NCBI RefSeq assembly: GCF_014649915.1
Contig: NZ_BMTY01000019.1
Span: 95,893 to 159,892 of the forward strand
Length of the DNA: 64,000 nt
DNA from: Streptomyces toxytricini
GTDB taxonomy: Bacteria > Actinomycetota > Actinomycetes > Streptomycetales > Streptomycetaceae
Direction of reading: 5' to 3'
The notes under the pieces were generated by a model. The model was not told the origin of the DNA. It made no database searches and was given only the letters and a program-made list of their open reading frames with translations. Positions 49,008 through 57,859 of this stretch are shown here, piece after piece. Made by a program: the position numbers and the translations under genes. Positions within the stretch are counted from its first letter, which is position 1; each line of letters begins with the position of its first letter.

Positions 49008-50813
49008 ATGACTGACAACACGGCCCCGCCGGCCCCGTCCATGCCCGACTGGGAGAAGCGCTTCCGGGCGCCGCGCGTCGGACTGCCCGAGTGGGCGCAG
49101 GACGCCCCCGACCGCTCGCTGTTCGTGTCGAACGCGACGGGCACCTACGAGCTGTACGCGTGGGACCGGGCCACCGGCGCGCAGCGGCAGGCGACGGACC
49201 GCCCGCACGGCACCACCGACGGCACGCTCTCCCCCGACGGGGAGTGGATCTGGTGGTTCCGCGACACCGACGGCGACGAGTTCGGCGTCTGGGTGCGACA
49301 GCCGTTCGCGGGCGGCCCGGACGAGCCGGCCGTCCCGGGCCTTGACCCGGCGTACCCGGCCGGCCTGGCGCTCGGCCGGGACGGCACGGCGGTCGTCGGC
49401 CGGTCCACCGACGAGGACGGCTCGACGATCCACGTGGTGCGGCCGGGCGGCGAGCCGGTGGAGGTCTACCGGCACCGCGAGTCGGCAGGGGTGGGCGACC
49501 TGTCGTGGGACGGGACGCTCATCGCGATCGAGCACACCGAGCACGGCGACGCCATGCACTCCTCCCTGCGCGTGGTCACCCTCGACGGCGAGACCGTCGC
49601 CGAGCTCGACGACTCCCGCGGCGGCACGGAGGAGCTGGGCCTGGAGGTCCTCGGCTTCGCACCGGTCCCGGGCGACACCCGGCTGCTGGTGGGGCACCAG
49701 CGGCGCGGACGCTGGGAGCCGATGGTGTGGGACGTGGCGACGGGCTCCGAGACGGACCTGGCGCTCGACCTGCCGGGCGACGTGGCCGCCGAGTGGTACC
49801 CGGACGGCTCGGCGCTGCTCGTCGAGCACGGCTTCGAGGCCCGCAGCGAGCTGTGGCGCTACGACCTGGCGGCGCGGGAGCTGACCCGGGTGGCCACCCC
49901 GCCGGGGACGGTCTCGGGGGCGACGGCCCGGCCGGACGGCACGGTCGAGTACCAGTGGTCGTCGGCGGCCGAGCCCCCGGCGGTGCGGTCGACGGCGGGC
50001 GGGGTCGTGCTGGAGCCGCCGGGCTTCCGGCCGCCGGGCTCGGTCCCGGTGGAGGACGCGTGGGTGGACGGGCCGGGCGGCCGGATCCACGCGTTGGTGC
50101 AGCGGCCCGCCGGCCGCGGCGACGGCCCGTTCCCGACGGTGTTCGAGCTGCACGGCGGCCCGACCTGGCACGACATGGACGCCTTCGCGGCGGGCCCGGC
50201 GGCCTGGCTGGACCACGGCTTCGCGGTGGTCCGCGTGAACTACCGCGGCTCGACCGGGTACGGGCGGGCGTGGACGGACGCGCTCAAGCACCGGGTCGGC
50301 CTGATCGAGCTGGAGGACGTCGCCGCGGTCCGCGCCTGGGCGGTGGACAGCGGGCTCGCCGACCCGGCGCGGCTGGTGCTGTCGGGCGGCTCGTGGGGCG
50401 GCTACCTGGCGCTGCTGGGGCTGGGCACGCAGCCGGAGGCGTGGGCGGTGGGCCTGGCCGCCGTGCCGGTCGCGGACTACGTGACCGCGTACCACGACGA
50501 GATGGAGGCGCTGAAGTCCCTGGACCGCACGCTCTTCGGCGGCACGCCGGAGGAGGTACCGGAGCGCTTCGCGGCGTCCTCCCCGCTGACGTACGTGGAC
50601 GCGGTGCGGGCGCCCGTGCACATCGCGGCGGGCGTGAACGACCCGCGCTGCCCGATCCGGCAGATCGAGAACTACGTCGACCGGCTGGCGGCGCGCGGGG
50701 CGGTGCACGAGGTGTACCGCTACGACGCCGGGCACGGCTCGCTCGTCGTCGAGGAGCGGATCAAGCAGGTCGGCATGGAGATCGACTTCGCGCTGAAGCA
50801 CCTCCCCCGCTGA
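49008..50813 (+). CDS. S9-family prolyl oligopeptidase-like serine peptidase
   Basis: A 601-residue protein with a WD-like beta-propeller in the first ~370 residues and an alpha/beta-hydrolase domain behind it. Nucleophile Ser in SGGSWGGYLAL, Asp in GVNDPRCP and His in AGHGSLV complete the triad. No signal peptide, so cytoplasmic; likely an acylaminoacyl or dipeptidyl peptidase. ATG 49008. Confidence 0.9.
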   Translation: MTDNTAPPAPSMPDWEKRFRAPRVGLPEWAQDAPDRSLFVSNATGTYELYAWDRATGAQRQATDRPHGTTDGTLSPDGEWIWWFRDTDGDEFGVWVRQPFAGGPDEPAVPGLDPAYPAGLALGRDGTAVVGRSTDEDGSTIHVVRPGGEPVEVYRHRESAGVGDLSWDGTLIAIEHTEHGDAMHSSLRVVTLDGETVAELDDSRGGTEELGLEVLGFAPVPGDTRLLVGHQRRGRWEPMVWDVATGSETDLALDLPGDVAAEWYPDGSALLVEHGFEARSELWRYDLAARELTRVATPPGTVSGATARPDGTVEYQWSSAAEPPAVRSTAGGVVLEPPGFRPPGSVPVEDAWVDGPGGRIHALVQRPAGRGDGPFPTVFELHGGPTWHDMDAFAAGPAAWLDHGFAVVRVNYRGSTGYGRAWTDALKHRVGLIELEDVAAVRAWAVDSGLADPARLVLSGGSWGGYLALLGLGTQPEAWAVGLAAVPVADYVTAYHDEMEALKSLDRTLFGGTPEEVPERFAASSPLTYVDAVRAPVHIAAGVNDPRCPIRQIENYVDRLAARGAVHEVYRYDAGHGSLVVEERIKQVGMEIDFALKHLPR

Positions 50814-50845
50814 ACCCCGCCACCGCGGCCGCGGTGCACCCCCCG

Positions 50846-50851
50846 TACCGT
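50846..50851 (+). promoter_or_regulatory. -10 hexamer TACCGT for the leaderless SURF1 gene
   Basis: TACCGT, 6-nt gap (GGTGGG) to GTG 50858. Confidence 0.45.
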
Positions 50852-50857
50852 GGTGGG

Positions 50858-51697
50858 GTGCACCGGTTTCTCCTGACCCCGCGGTGGTGGGGGATCAACG
50901 TCTTCGTCGCGCTCGCCGTCCCGTTCTGCCTGTTCATGGGCTCGTGGCAGCTCGGCCGTTTCGAGGACCGCGTCGCCACGCACCGCGAGGCCTCCGTCGA
51001 GCGGCCCGCCGGCGAGGCCGCGGCCCCGCTCGCCTCGCTGCTGCCGGTGGACAAGATGACCTCCGGCCGGCTCGCCTCGGTCTCCGGGGAGTACGCCGAC
51101 CAGCTGCTGGTGCCGGAGCGGCGGCTCGACGGCAAGGCCGGCTTCTACGTCCTGACGCTGCTGAGGACCGACTCCGGCAAGGCGGTTCCGGTGGTCCGGG
51201 GCTGGCTGCCGGGGGCGGCGGACGCGGGCCGGGCGCCGGCTGCGCCGACCGGGCGGGTCGAGGTCACGGGGGCCCTGCAGGCTTCGGAGACGTCCACCAG
51301 CAAGGGCGTGTACTCCCGCGGCGGGCTGCCCGCCGGGCAACTCGGCGTCATCAGTGCGGCCTCGCTGGTCAACATGGTGCCGTACGAGCTGTACGACGCG
51401 TGGCTGACGGTGCAGACGCCGGCGGACGGGCTGACTCCGGTGCCGGCGCAGGCGCCGACCAACACGGGACTGGACCTGAAGGCGTTCCAGAACCTCGGCT
51501 ACACCGGCGAGTGGTTCGTCTTCGTCGCGTTCGTGCTGTTCATGTGGTTCCGGCTGTACCGCCGCGAGGTGGAGGCGCTGCGCGACGCCGAGGCGGGCCT
51601 GCTGACCGCCGATGCCGCCCCCGACGCCCCTGCCGCCGCCCCCGCGGGTGCGGGCGGCGGCCCGCAGGTCACTGCTTCGGCTCGTCCAGCGGAATGA
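50858..51697 (+). CDS. SURF1-family cytochrome oxidase assembly protein
   Basis: A 279-residue protein with an N-terminal span (WGINVFVALAVPFCLFMGSWQLGRF) and a C-terminal span (GEWFVFVAFVLFMWFRLYRR) flanking an extracytoplasmic domain with VVRGWLP, the SURF1 layout. Likely assists assembly of the aa3 oxidase. GTG 50858 starts 44 nt after the peptidase gene. The last 29 bp overlap the convergent anti-sigma gene. Confidence 0.87.
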   Translation: MHRFLLTPRWWGINVFVALAVPFCLFMGSWQLGRFEDRVATHREASVERPAGEAAAPLASLLPVDKMTSGRLASVSGEYADQLLVPERRLDGKAGFYVLTLLRTDSGKAVPVVRGWLPGAADAGRAPAAPTGRVEVTGALQASETSTSKGVYSRGGLPAGQLGVISAASLVNMVPYELYDAWLTVQTPADGLTPVPAQAPTNTGLDLKAFQNLGYTGEWFVFVAFVLFMWFRLYRREVEALRDAEAGLLTADAAPDAPAAAPAGAGGGPQVTASARPAE

Positions 51698-52745
51698 CGC
51701 CCGTCCGGTAGACGGTGCCCCCGCAGGCGGCGGGGATCGTCGTCTGCGTGGTCGGGGCGGCCGCCCCCGCGGCGGCCGGGGTGTGCGTCACCTCCACGGC
51801 GGCCGTCTCCGGGGCCGGCGTGGTGCCCTGGTCGGCGCTCCCGGTCGTGCCGCCGCCGGCGTCCGTGCGCTGCTCGTCCTGCGGGGTGCCGCCGGCCGGC
51901 GGGGCGCTGCCGGCGCCGGAGGGGGCGGCCGCGCAGGACTCGCCGGAGGGCACCCAGGCGAAGCGGACCTCGTAGGCGGTGTTCGGCTGGAGCACCAGCT
52001 GCGGGGCTTCCGCCGCCGGGTCGGGCAGTTTGGCGGCCGGGTCCCCGGCCTTGTGGCCGACGACGGCGACGCCCTTGCCGGCCGCGGACGCGCTCACGGA
52101 GGCCGCCGTGACGGTGTCCGGGCCGGTGACGGTACAGCCGCGGGCGGAGACGTTGGTGACCTTGAAGCTGCCGTAGACCTTGCCGTCCGGCTCGGGTGCC
52201 TGGGCGCTGCCGCGGACGCCGAGCTGGTCGGCGCTGCACCCGGGCGGCGCGCCCTGGGCCGTCACCGGCGGCATGGGTCCGGATCCGGGGACGGCGGGGC
52301 CGCCCGAGGCCTCGGGTCCGGTGGTGCTGCCGCCGTCCGGCGATCCGGCGCCCGAGGGGTCGGGGTCGGCGGTGCCGTGGCCGGTGGTGCTGCCGCCGTC
52401 GGGGGCGGTGTTCGACTCGTGGCCGCCGTCGTGGCGGGTCCCGGTGCCGCCGGCGCCGGCGACCGTGTGGTCGTGCCCGTGGCCCGCCATGGCGGAGTGG
52501 CCGGCGGCTCCGCTGCCGGCCGTGGTGCTCAGGTGGACGGCCGTCGGGACGCCGGCTCCGGCCAGCAGCACGGCCGCCGCCGCGCCGACGAGGGCCCTGC
52601 GCCGCCGGGTCCGGCGGGCGGGGACGGCGTGGCGCAGCCGCTCCAGGGCGCCGTCGGAGGGTTCGAGTCCGGCGACGGCTGCGTGCAGCAGGGTCCGGAG
52701 CTCCTGCTCCTCGCCGCCGCGCGGCCCGGTGTGGTCGTCCATCAT
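51669..52745 (-). CDS. membrane protein with His-rich ectodomain, putative anti-sigma partner
   Basis: A 358-residue protein: a cytoplasmic ~45 residues (ELRTLLHAAVAGLEPSDGALERLR), one span (51-70), then an extracytoplasmic part that is first His-rich (His83, 89, 91, 93, 105, 109, 123) and Gly/Ser/Thr-rich, and ends in a DUF4232-like Cys-containing domain. Its ATG overlaps the sigma-factor stop (ATGA), so it is the likely anti-sigma factor, though no zinc-type ZAS motif is seen. Confidence 0.75.
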   Translation of the reverse strand: MMDDHTGPRGGEEQELRTLLHAAVAGLEPSDGALERLRHAVPARRTRRRRALVGAAAAVLLAGAGVPTAVHLSTTAGSGAAGHSAMAGHGHDHTVAGAGGTGTRHDGGHESNTAPDGGSTTGHGTADPDPSGAGSPDGGSTTGPEASGGPAVPGSGPMPPVTAQGAPPGCSADQLGVRGSAQAPEPDGKVYGSFKVTNVSARGCTVTGPDTVTAASVSASAAGKGVAVVGHKAGDPAAKLPDPAAEAPQLVLQPNTAYEVRFAWVPSGESCAAAPSGAGSAPPAGGTPQDEQRTDAGGGTTGSADQGTTPAPETAAVEVTHTPAAAGAAAPTTQTTIPAACGGTVYRTGVIPLDEPKQ

Positions 52746-53530
52746 GACTGCGCAGCCTCCATCGCCACACGCAGCGCGGCAATTCCCCGCGATCCGTACG
52801 CCTTCACCGATCCGAGGGAGACGCCGAGGGTCTCGGCGACCTGGGCCTCGGTCATGTCCGCGAAGTACCGCAGCACCAGCACCTCGCGCTGCCGCCGCTG
52901 GAGCCCCCGCATTGCCTTGATGAGGTCGTCCCGTTCCAGCTGGTCGTACGCGCCTTCTTCGGCGCTGGCCATGTCCGGCATCGGCTTGGACAGCAGCTTC
53001 AGGCCGAGGATGCGGCGGCGCAGTGCGGAGCGGGAGAGGTTGACGACGGTCTGGCGCAGGTACGCCAGGGTCTTGTCCCGGTCGCGGACCCGGTTGCGGG
53101 CCGAGTGGACGCGGATGAACGCCTCCTGGACGACGTCCTCGCAGGAGGCGGTGTCGTCGAGGAGCAGGGCGGCCAGGCCGAGGAGGGAGCGGTAGTGGGC
53201 CCGGTAGGTCTCGGTGAGGTGGTCGACGGTGGTTCCGGCGACGACCTCCCGCTGCTCGGCGGCGTCTCCGTCGACGGCGCCCCGCACCCCGGCGGCCTCG
53301 CGGGCCGCGGCGTCCTCGGGTGCTCCTTCCTCGCCGGAGGCGCCCGCGCTACCGCGCGGCGCGGGCACGAGGCCGCCCCGGGTCGGCGCCGCGGACAGCG
53401 CGCCCGGCGGCACGGCGGGCGGCACCGGGACGGTCACCGGGAACCCGCCGGACGGGCCGGGCCGTCGCCGGGGCGCGGCGATCGTGCTGCGCACCGGGAT
53501 GCCGGCGAAGTCGAGAAGTGCCTCTGCCAC
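52742..53530 (-). CDS. RNA polymerase sigma factor, ECF (SigE-type) family
   Basis: A 262-residue sigma factor. After a ~100-residue disordered Pro/Ala-rich lead comes region 2 (YRSLLGLAALLLDDTASCED, VVQEAFIRVH) and region 4 (LQRRQREVLVLRYFADMTEA, QVAETLGVSLGSVKAYGSRG). GTG 53530 gives the longest version; the conserved core starts near residue 100 and the exact start is open. Translationally coupled to the membrane protein downstream. Confidence 0.88.
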   Translation of the reverse strand: MAEALLDFAGIPVRSTIAAPRRRPGPSGGFPVTVPVPPAVPPGALSAAPTRGGLVPAPRGSAGASGEEGAPEDAAAREAAGVRGAVDGDAAEQREVVAGTTVDHLTETYRAHYRSLLGLAALLLDDTASCEDVVQEAFIRVHSARNRVRDRDKTLAYLRQTVVNLSRSALRRRILGLKLLSKPMPDMASAEEGAYDQLERDDLIKAMRGLQRRQREVLVLRYFADMTEAQVAETLGVSLGSVKAYGSRGIAALRVAMEAAQS

Positions 53531-53675
53531 GCCCGTTGGACACGCGTCCCCCCGCCAGGGTTGTACGCGCGAGGCTGCTTCACCAGCAACATGTTCATTG
53601 TGGCCTCATGCGTACTCGCTCTTCCTGATTGCCCCAGTCCGTCCAGGCGGCAGTCAGGCCATCACCTTGATCTAG

Positions 53676-53692
53676 GGATCAGCACCTGATCC
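53676..53692 (-). terminator. possible weak terminator after asd
   Basis: GGATCAG-CAC-CTGATCC (53676-53692), a 7-bp stem 12 nt past the asd stop codon on the minus strand. Confidence 0.35.
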
Positions 53693-53703
53693 TACAAAGT
53701 GCA

Positions 53704-54777
53704 TTACGCGAATTCAGCAGCGATCAGTTCCGCGGTCTGGACGGCGTTGAGCGCGGATCCGTGCAGCAGATTGTCCGCGCAGACGAAGAACTCCAGCGAG
53801 CACGGGTCGTCGAGGGAGGCGCGGAGCCGGCCCGCCCAGGCGGGGTCCGTGCCCGCCGCGTCGACGGGGGTGGGGAACTCGCCGGCCGCCGGGTCGTCGA
53901 CCACTACGACGCCGGGCGCCGCCTGGAGCACCTCGCGGGCCCGGCCGGCGTCCACGGCACCGTCGAAGCGGGCCCGCAGGCTCAGCGAGTGGCCGGTCAT
54001 CACCGGTACCTGGACGCAGGTCACGGCCACCGGCAGCGCCGGGAGCCGCAGGATCCGGCGGGTCTGCGCCCGTATGGCCAGCTCGTGCGTGGACCAGCCG
54101 CCGGCGGCGAGATCACCGCACCAGGGGACGACGTTCAGGGCGAGGGGGCCCGCGAAGGGCCCGGTGTCCTCGCCCACGGCACGCCGGACGTCGCCGGTCA
54201 TCCCGCCGAGCGAGGTGCCGGCCACCAGGGACATCTGACGGCGCAGCGTCTCGGAGCCGGCCCGGCCGGCCGCGCTGGCGGCCTGGTACGAGGAGACGGT
54301 GAGGTCGCGCAGCCCGTACTCGGCGTGGAGGGCGCCGAGGGCCGCGGCCATGGCGGCGGTGACGCAGTCGGGGCCGGCGACGATGCCGCGCGGGCGATCC
54401 CGCACCTCCTCGGCGTTGACCTCGGGCACCACGAGCGGAACCCGGGGGTCCTCCCGGAAGGCGGCGGACTGGTCGACGACGGCGGCGCCGCGCGCGGTGG
54501 CGGCGGGCGCCCAGCGGGCCGAGACGTCGGCCGGGGTCAGGAAGACGACGACGTCGCCGCGGCCCATGCCGTCGAAGGCGTCCTCGGTGAGGGCCAGCAC
54601 CTCGGCCTCCTCCCCGCGGACGGCCAGCAGGCGGCCGGCCGAGCGCGGGGAGGCGATCAGGCGTATCGCGCCCCAGACGTCCGCCCGTACGGACAGGAGC
54701 TGGAGCAGGACGGAACCGACCGCGCCGGTCGCCCCGACCACGGCGAGCACCGGGCCGGAGGACCGTGCGGGGTTCAT
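53704..54777 (-). CDS. asd2: aspartate-semialdehyde dehydrogenase homologue with altered substrate pocket
   Basis: A 357-residue protein of the ASADH fold: NADP motif VVGATGAVGSVLL, phosphate-site Arg in AFREDPRVPLVVPEVN, Gln165 in SYQAAS, nucleophile Cys138 and acid/base His263. Several substrate-binding positions are changed: PNCST is PDCVT, the Arg seven residues before the His is Gln256 (VQVPVMTGHS), and the usual Lys in the EExK block is Ala. It may be a second, specialised Asd (asd2 in S. coelicolor, recalled) rather than the main lysine/threonine enzyme. ATG overlaps the ask stop (ATGA). Confidence 0.8.
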   Translation of the reverse strand: MNPARSSGPVLAVVGATGAVGSVLLQLLSVRADVWGAIRLIASPRSAGRLLAVRGEEAEVLALTEDAFDGMGRGDVVVFLTPADVSARWAPAATARGAAVVDQSAAFREDPRVPLVVPEVNAEEVRDRPRGIVAGPDCVTAAMAAALGALHAEYGLRDLTVSSYQAASAAGRAGSETLRRQMSLVAGTSLGGMTGDVRRAVGEDTGPFAGPLALNVVPWCGDLAAGGWSTHELAIRAQTRRILRLPALPVAVTCVQVPVMTGHSLSLRARFDGAVDAGRAREVLQAAPGVVVVDDPAAGEFPTPVDAAGTDPAWAGRLRASLDDPCSLEFFVCADNLLHGSALNAVQTAELIAAEFA

Positions 54778-55295
54778 CGTCCGGTGCCTCCGTAGACGAC
54801 GGCCTCGTCGCTGTCGGAGTCCAGGCCGAAGGCCGTGTGCACGGCGACGACGGCGGCGTTGACGTCGTCCTGGCGGGTCACGACCGAGATGCGGATCTCC
54901 GAGGTGGAGATCAGCTCGATGTTGACTCCCGCGTCGGACAGCGCCTGGAAGAAGGAGGCGGTGACGCCCGGGTTGGTCTTCATGCCCGCGCCGACCAGGG
55001 AGATCTTGCCGATCTGGTCGTCGTAGCGCAGCGAGTCGAAGCCGATCGCGGCCTTCGCCTTCTCCAGGGCGTCGATGGCCTTGTGGCCCTCGGTCTTGGG
55101 GAGGGTGAAGGAGATGTCCGTCAGACCGGTCGCCGCGGCGGACACGTTCTGGACGATCATGTCGATGTTGATCTCGGCGTCCGCGATGGCCCGGAAGATC
55201 GCCGCGGCCTCGCCCGGCTTGTCCGGTACGCCGACGACAGTGATCTTGGCTTCGGAGACGTCGTGGGCGACTCCGGAGATGATGGCGTGCTCCAC
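54774..55295 (-). CDS. ask: aspartate kinase beta subunit (internal in-frame start)
   Basis: In frame with ask, GTG 55295 begins VEHAIISGVAHD and is preceded by AAGGGGA with 7 nt spacing. It gives a 173-residue protein made of the ACT domains only. Aspartokinases of Corynebacterium, Bacillus and relatives are alpha2beta2 with the beta subunit made this way. Inferred by position and ribosome binding site. Confidence 0.6.
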   Translation of the reverse strand: MEHAIISGVAHDVSEAKITVVGVPDKPGEAAAIFRAIADAEINIDMIVQNVSAAATGLTDISFTLPKTEGHKAIDALEKAKAAIGFDSLRYDDQIGKISLVGAGMKTNPGVTASFFQALSDAGVNIELISTSEIRISVVTRQDDVNAAVVAVHTAFGLDSDSDEAVVYGGTGR

Positions 55296-56054
55296 CTGCT
55301 CGTCCCCTTGCGACTCGGGCTTCTCGTTGCTGACCCAGGTACCCGGCAGTCCGGAGAAGGACGAGCGGACGTGGATCGGGATGTTGTAACGGCGCGCGTA
55401 CTCGACGCAGCGGTGCAGCAGCACCTTGGAGCCGGAGGCGGCGAGCTCCAGCATGTCCTCGGAGGAGATCCAGTCGATCTTCCGCGCCTTCTTGACGACG
55501 CGCGGGTCGGCGGTGAAGACGCCGTCGACGTCGGTGTAGATCTCGCAGACCTCGGCGTCGAGCGCCGCGGCGAGCGCGACGGCGGTCGTGTCCGAGCCGC
55601 CGCGGCCCAGGGTGGTGATGTCCTTGCTGTCCGCGGACACGCCCTGGAAGCCGGCGACGATGGCGATGTTGCCCTCGTCGAGCGCGGTGCGGATACGGCC
55701 CGGCGTGACATCGATGATGCGCGCCTTGTTGTGGACCGAGTCGGTGATCACGCCCGCCTGGCTGCCCGTGAACGACTGGGCCTCGTGGCCCAGGTTTTTG
55801 ATCGCCATGGCCAGCAGCGCCATGGAGATCCGCTCTCCGGCGGTCAGCAGCATGTCGAATTCCCGCCCCGCAGGCATCGGGGATACCTGCTCGGCGAGAT
55901 CGATCAGCTCGTCCGTCGTGTCGCCCATCGCGGAAACCACGACGACCACCTGGTGGCCGTTCTTCTTGGCATCCACGATCCGCTTGGCGACGCGCTTGAT
56001 GCCCTCGGCATCGGCTACGGAGGAGCCTCCGTACTTCTGCACGACAAGGCCCAC
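54774..56054 (-). CDS. ask: aspartate kinase
   Basis: A 426-residue aspartokinase, first step to lysine, threonine, methionine and diaminopimelate. VQKYGGSSVADAE, SAMGDTTDELI and TLGRGGSDTTAVALA are the catalytic motifs; two ACT domains follow. GTG 56054 has a GAGGAG ribosome binding site 6 nt upstream, so the longer frame is rejected. An internal start gives a separate regulatory beta subunit (see 54774-55295). First gene of the ask-asd operon. Confidence 0.96.
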   Translation of the reverse strand: MGLVVQKYGGSSVADAEGIKRVAKRIVDAKKNGHQVVVVVSAMGDTTDELIDLAEQVSPMPAGREFDMLLTAGERISMALLAMAIKNLGHEAQSFTGSQAGVITDSVHNKARIIDVTPGRIRTALDEGNIAIVAGFQGVSADSKDITTLGRGGSDTTAVALAAALDAEVCEIYTDVDGVFTADPRVVKKARKIDWISSEDMLELAASGSKVLLHRCVEYARRYNIPIHVRSSFSGLPGTWVSNEKPESQGDEQVEHAIISGVAHDVSEAKITVVGVPDKPGEAAAIFRAIADAEINIDMIVQNVSAAATGLTDISFTLPKTEGHKAIDALEKAKAAIGFDSLRYDDQIGKISLVGAGMKTNPGVTASFFQALSDAGVNIELISTSEIRISVVTRQDDVNAAVVAVHTAFGLDSDSDEAVVYGGTGR

Positions 56055-56201
56055 GTGCGCTCCTCGCTCATTCCTGTACTGCGGTCGCGGGCCAGTGTAA
56101 CGAGCGACCGCAATGCGGCCGACGTGTACCACATCATGAGACCTTCCGTTCAGCCCATGACCACGCCGCGCCACGCCGCCCCCGGGGCCGGCCGCCTTCC
56201 G

Positions 56202-56876
56202 CTACCGCTCGCCGACCGGGTTGCGGACGGGCCGGCGGCCGACGTTCCCGAGCTCCTCGGCCATCACCAGTCCGGCCTGCTCGGCGAGGTCGTCCTCGGT
56301 GAGGTCCTCGTCCGTGTCGAGCCCGTCCAGCGCGGCCAGCGGCTGGTCCAGCCGCACGTGCGCGACGAGGGACTGCAGGGCGCGCAGCGTCGCCGAGGCC
56401 GTCTGGCCCCAGTTGGAGAAGTACGAGAACTGCCACCACCACAGCGCCTCGGCCGTCCGGCCCGCCCGGTAGTGCGCCAGCCCGTGCCGCAGGTCGGCCA
56501 CCACGTCGGCCACGTCGTCGGAGATCCGGTGCGCCACCGGCGCCTTCCGCGGCTCGTACGGGTCGAAGACCTCCGAGTAGACGTCGACCGGCTCCAGCAG
56601 GTACGCGAAGCGCTCGCGGAGCTCGTCCACGTCCGGCTCCGGGCCCAGGTCGGGCTCGTAGCGCTCGTCGGGCAGGACGTCCTGGTAGGCGCCGAGCCGG
56701 CCGCCCGCCAGGAGCAGCTGCGAGAACTCCAGCAGGAGGAAGGGCACGGCGCTGTCGGGGTCCTCGCCCTTGGCCACCTCGGTGACCGCGACGATGAACG
56801 ACTCGATCTGGTCCGCGATCTGGACGGCGAAGTCGTCCGGGTCCTGTCCCAGGGCGTGCAGCGTTGCGTCAGACAT
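56202..56876 (-). CDS. DUF5063 family protein
   Basis: A 224-residue acidic protein: DDFAVQIADQIESFIVAVTEV, later DVYSEVFDPYEPRKAPV and ALWWWQFSYFSNWGQTASAT. The tryptophan cluster is typical of DUF5063. Function unknown. ATG 56876 (GGAAGG upstream, inside recR) overlaps the recR stop by 8 nt, so it is translated with recR. Confidence 0.82.
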   Translation of the reverse strand: MSDATLHALGQDPDDFAVQIADQIESFIVAVTEVAKGEDPDSAVPFLLLEFSQLLLAGGRLGAYQDVLPDERYEPDLGPEPDVDELRERFAYLLEPVDVYSEVFDPYEPRKAPVAHRISDDVADVVADLRHGLAHYRAGRTAEALWWWQFSYFSNWGQTASATLRALQSLVAHVRLDQPLAALDGLDTDEDLTEDDLAEQAGLVMAEELGNVGRRPVRNPVGER

Positions 56877-57468
56877 CGAGTAGCCGCCTTCCTTCAAAGG
56901 CACGCCCGAGCGTGACCTCGTCCGCGTACTCCAGGTCTCCCCCGACGGGGAGCCCGCTGGCCAGGCGGGTGACCTTCAGGCCCATGGGCTTGATCATGCG
57001 CGCGAGGTACGTGGCCGTCGCCTCGCCCTCCAGGTTCGGATCCGTGGCCAGGATCAGCTCGTTCACCGCGCCGTCCGCGAGCCGCGCGAGCAGCTCGCGG
57101 ATGCGCAGGTCGTCCGGGCCGACGCCCTCGATGGGGCTGATCGCCCCGCCCAGCACGTGGTAGCGGCCGCGGAACTCGCGGGTCCGCTCGATCGCGACGA
57201 CGTCCTTCGGCTCCTCCACCACACAGATCACGGAGGTGTCGCGGCGCGGGTCGCGGCAGATGCCGCACTGCTCCTCCTGCGCCACGTTGCCGCACACCGC
57301 GCAGAACCGGACCTTGTCCTTGACCTCCAGCAGGGCGTGCGCGAGGCGCCGGACGTCAGCCGGCTCCGCCTGCAGGATGTGGAAGGCGATCCGCTGCGCG
57401 CTCTTGGGCCCGACGCCGGGCAGCCTGCCCAGCTCGTCGATCAGGTCCTGGACCACGCCTTCGTACAA
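56869..57468 (-). CDS. recR: recombination mediator RecR
   Basis: A 199-residue RecR: helix-hairpin-helix LGRLPGVGPKSAQRIAF, a C4 zinc finger (CAVCGNVAQEEQCGIC), Toprim domain (VICVVEEPKDVVAIE) and the C-terminal Walker-like part. Works with RecO and RecF in gap repair. The start is TTG 57468 with an AAGAAGG ribosome binding site. Directly downstream of ybaB (46 nt). Confidence 0.96.
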   Translation of the reverse strand: MYEGVVQDLIDELGRLPGVGPKSAQRIAFHILQAEPADVRRLAHALLEVKDKVRFCAVCGNVAQEEQCGICRDPRRDTSVICVVEEPKDVVAIERTREFRGRYHVLGGAISPIEGVGPDDLRIRELLARLADGAVNELILATDPNLEGEATATYLARMIKPMGLKVTRLASGLPVGGDLEYADEVTLGRAFEGRRLLDV

Positions 57469-57514
57469 CGGAACGCCTTCTTTCGCTATGGGGTGGGGGG
57501 TGCGGGGGAGGGGG

Positions 57515-57859
57515 CTAGAACGGCAGGCCGGGGATGCCGCTGCCGCCGCCCAGGCCCTGGGCCAGCGGGCCCAGCTTCTGCTGCTGGAGCGCCTGGGCGT
57601 TCTCGTTCGCCGCCTGCACGGCGGCGACGACCAGGTCGGCGAGGGTCTCGGTGTCCTCCGGGTCCACCGCCTTCGGGTCGATCACCAGCGCGCGCAGCTC
57701 GCCGGAGCCCGTCACGGTCGCCTTGACCAGGCCGCCGCCGGACTGGCCGTCGACCTCCGTGCGCGCCAGCTCCTCCTGGGCCGCCGCGAGATCCTGCTGC
57801 ATCTTCTGGGCCTGCTGGAGCAGCTGCTGCATGTTGGGCTGACCGCCACCGGGAAACAT
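57515..57859 (-). CDS. ybaB: YbaB/EbfC family nucleoid-associated protein
   Basis: A 114-residue DNA-binding protein: a long N-terminal helix (QQLLQQAQKMQQDLAAAQ), a short sheet (VKATVTGSGELRALVI) and a C-terminal helix; Gly/Pro tail. It forms dimers and binds DNA without strong sequence demand. ATG 57859 (MFPGGGQPNMQQ) matches the family start; GTG 57871 is four codons earlier. Confidence 0.92.
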   Translation of the reverse strand: MFPGGGQPNMQQLLQQAQKMQQDLAAAQEELARTEVDGQSGGGLVKATVTGSGELRALVIDPKAVDPEDTETLADLVVAAVQAANENAQALQQQKLGPLAQGLGGGSGIPGLPF

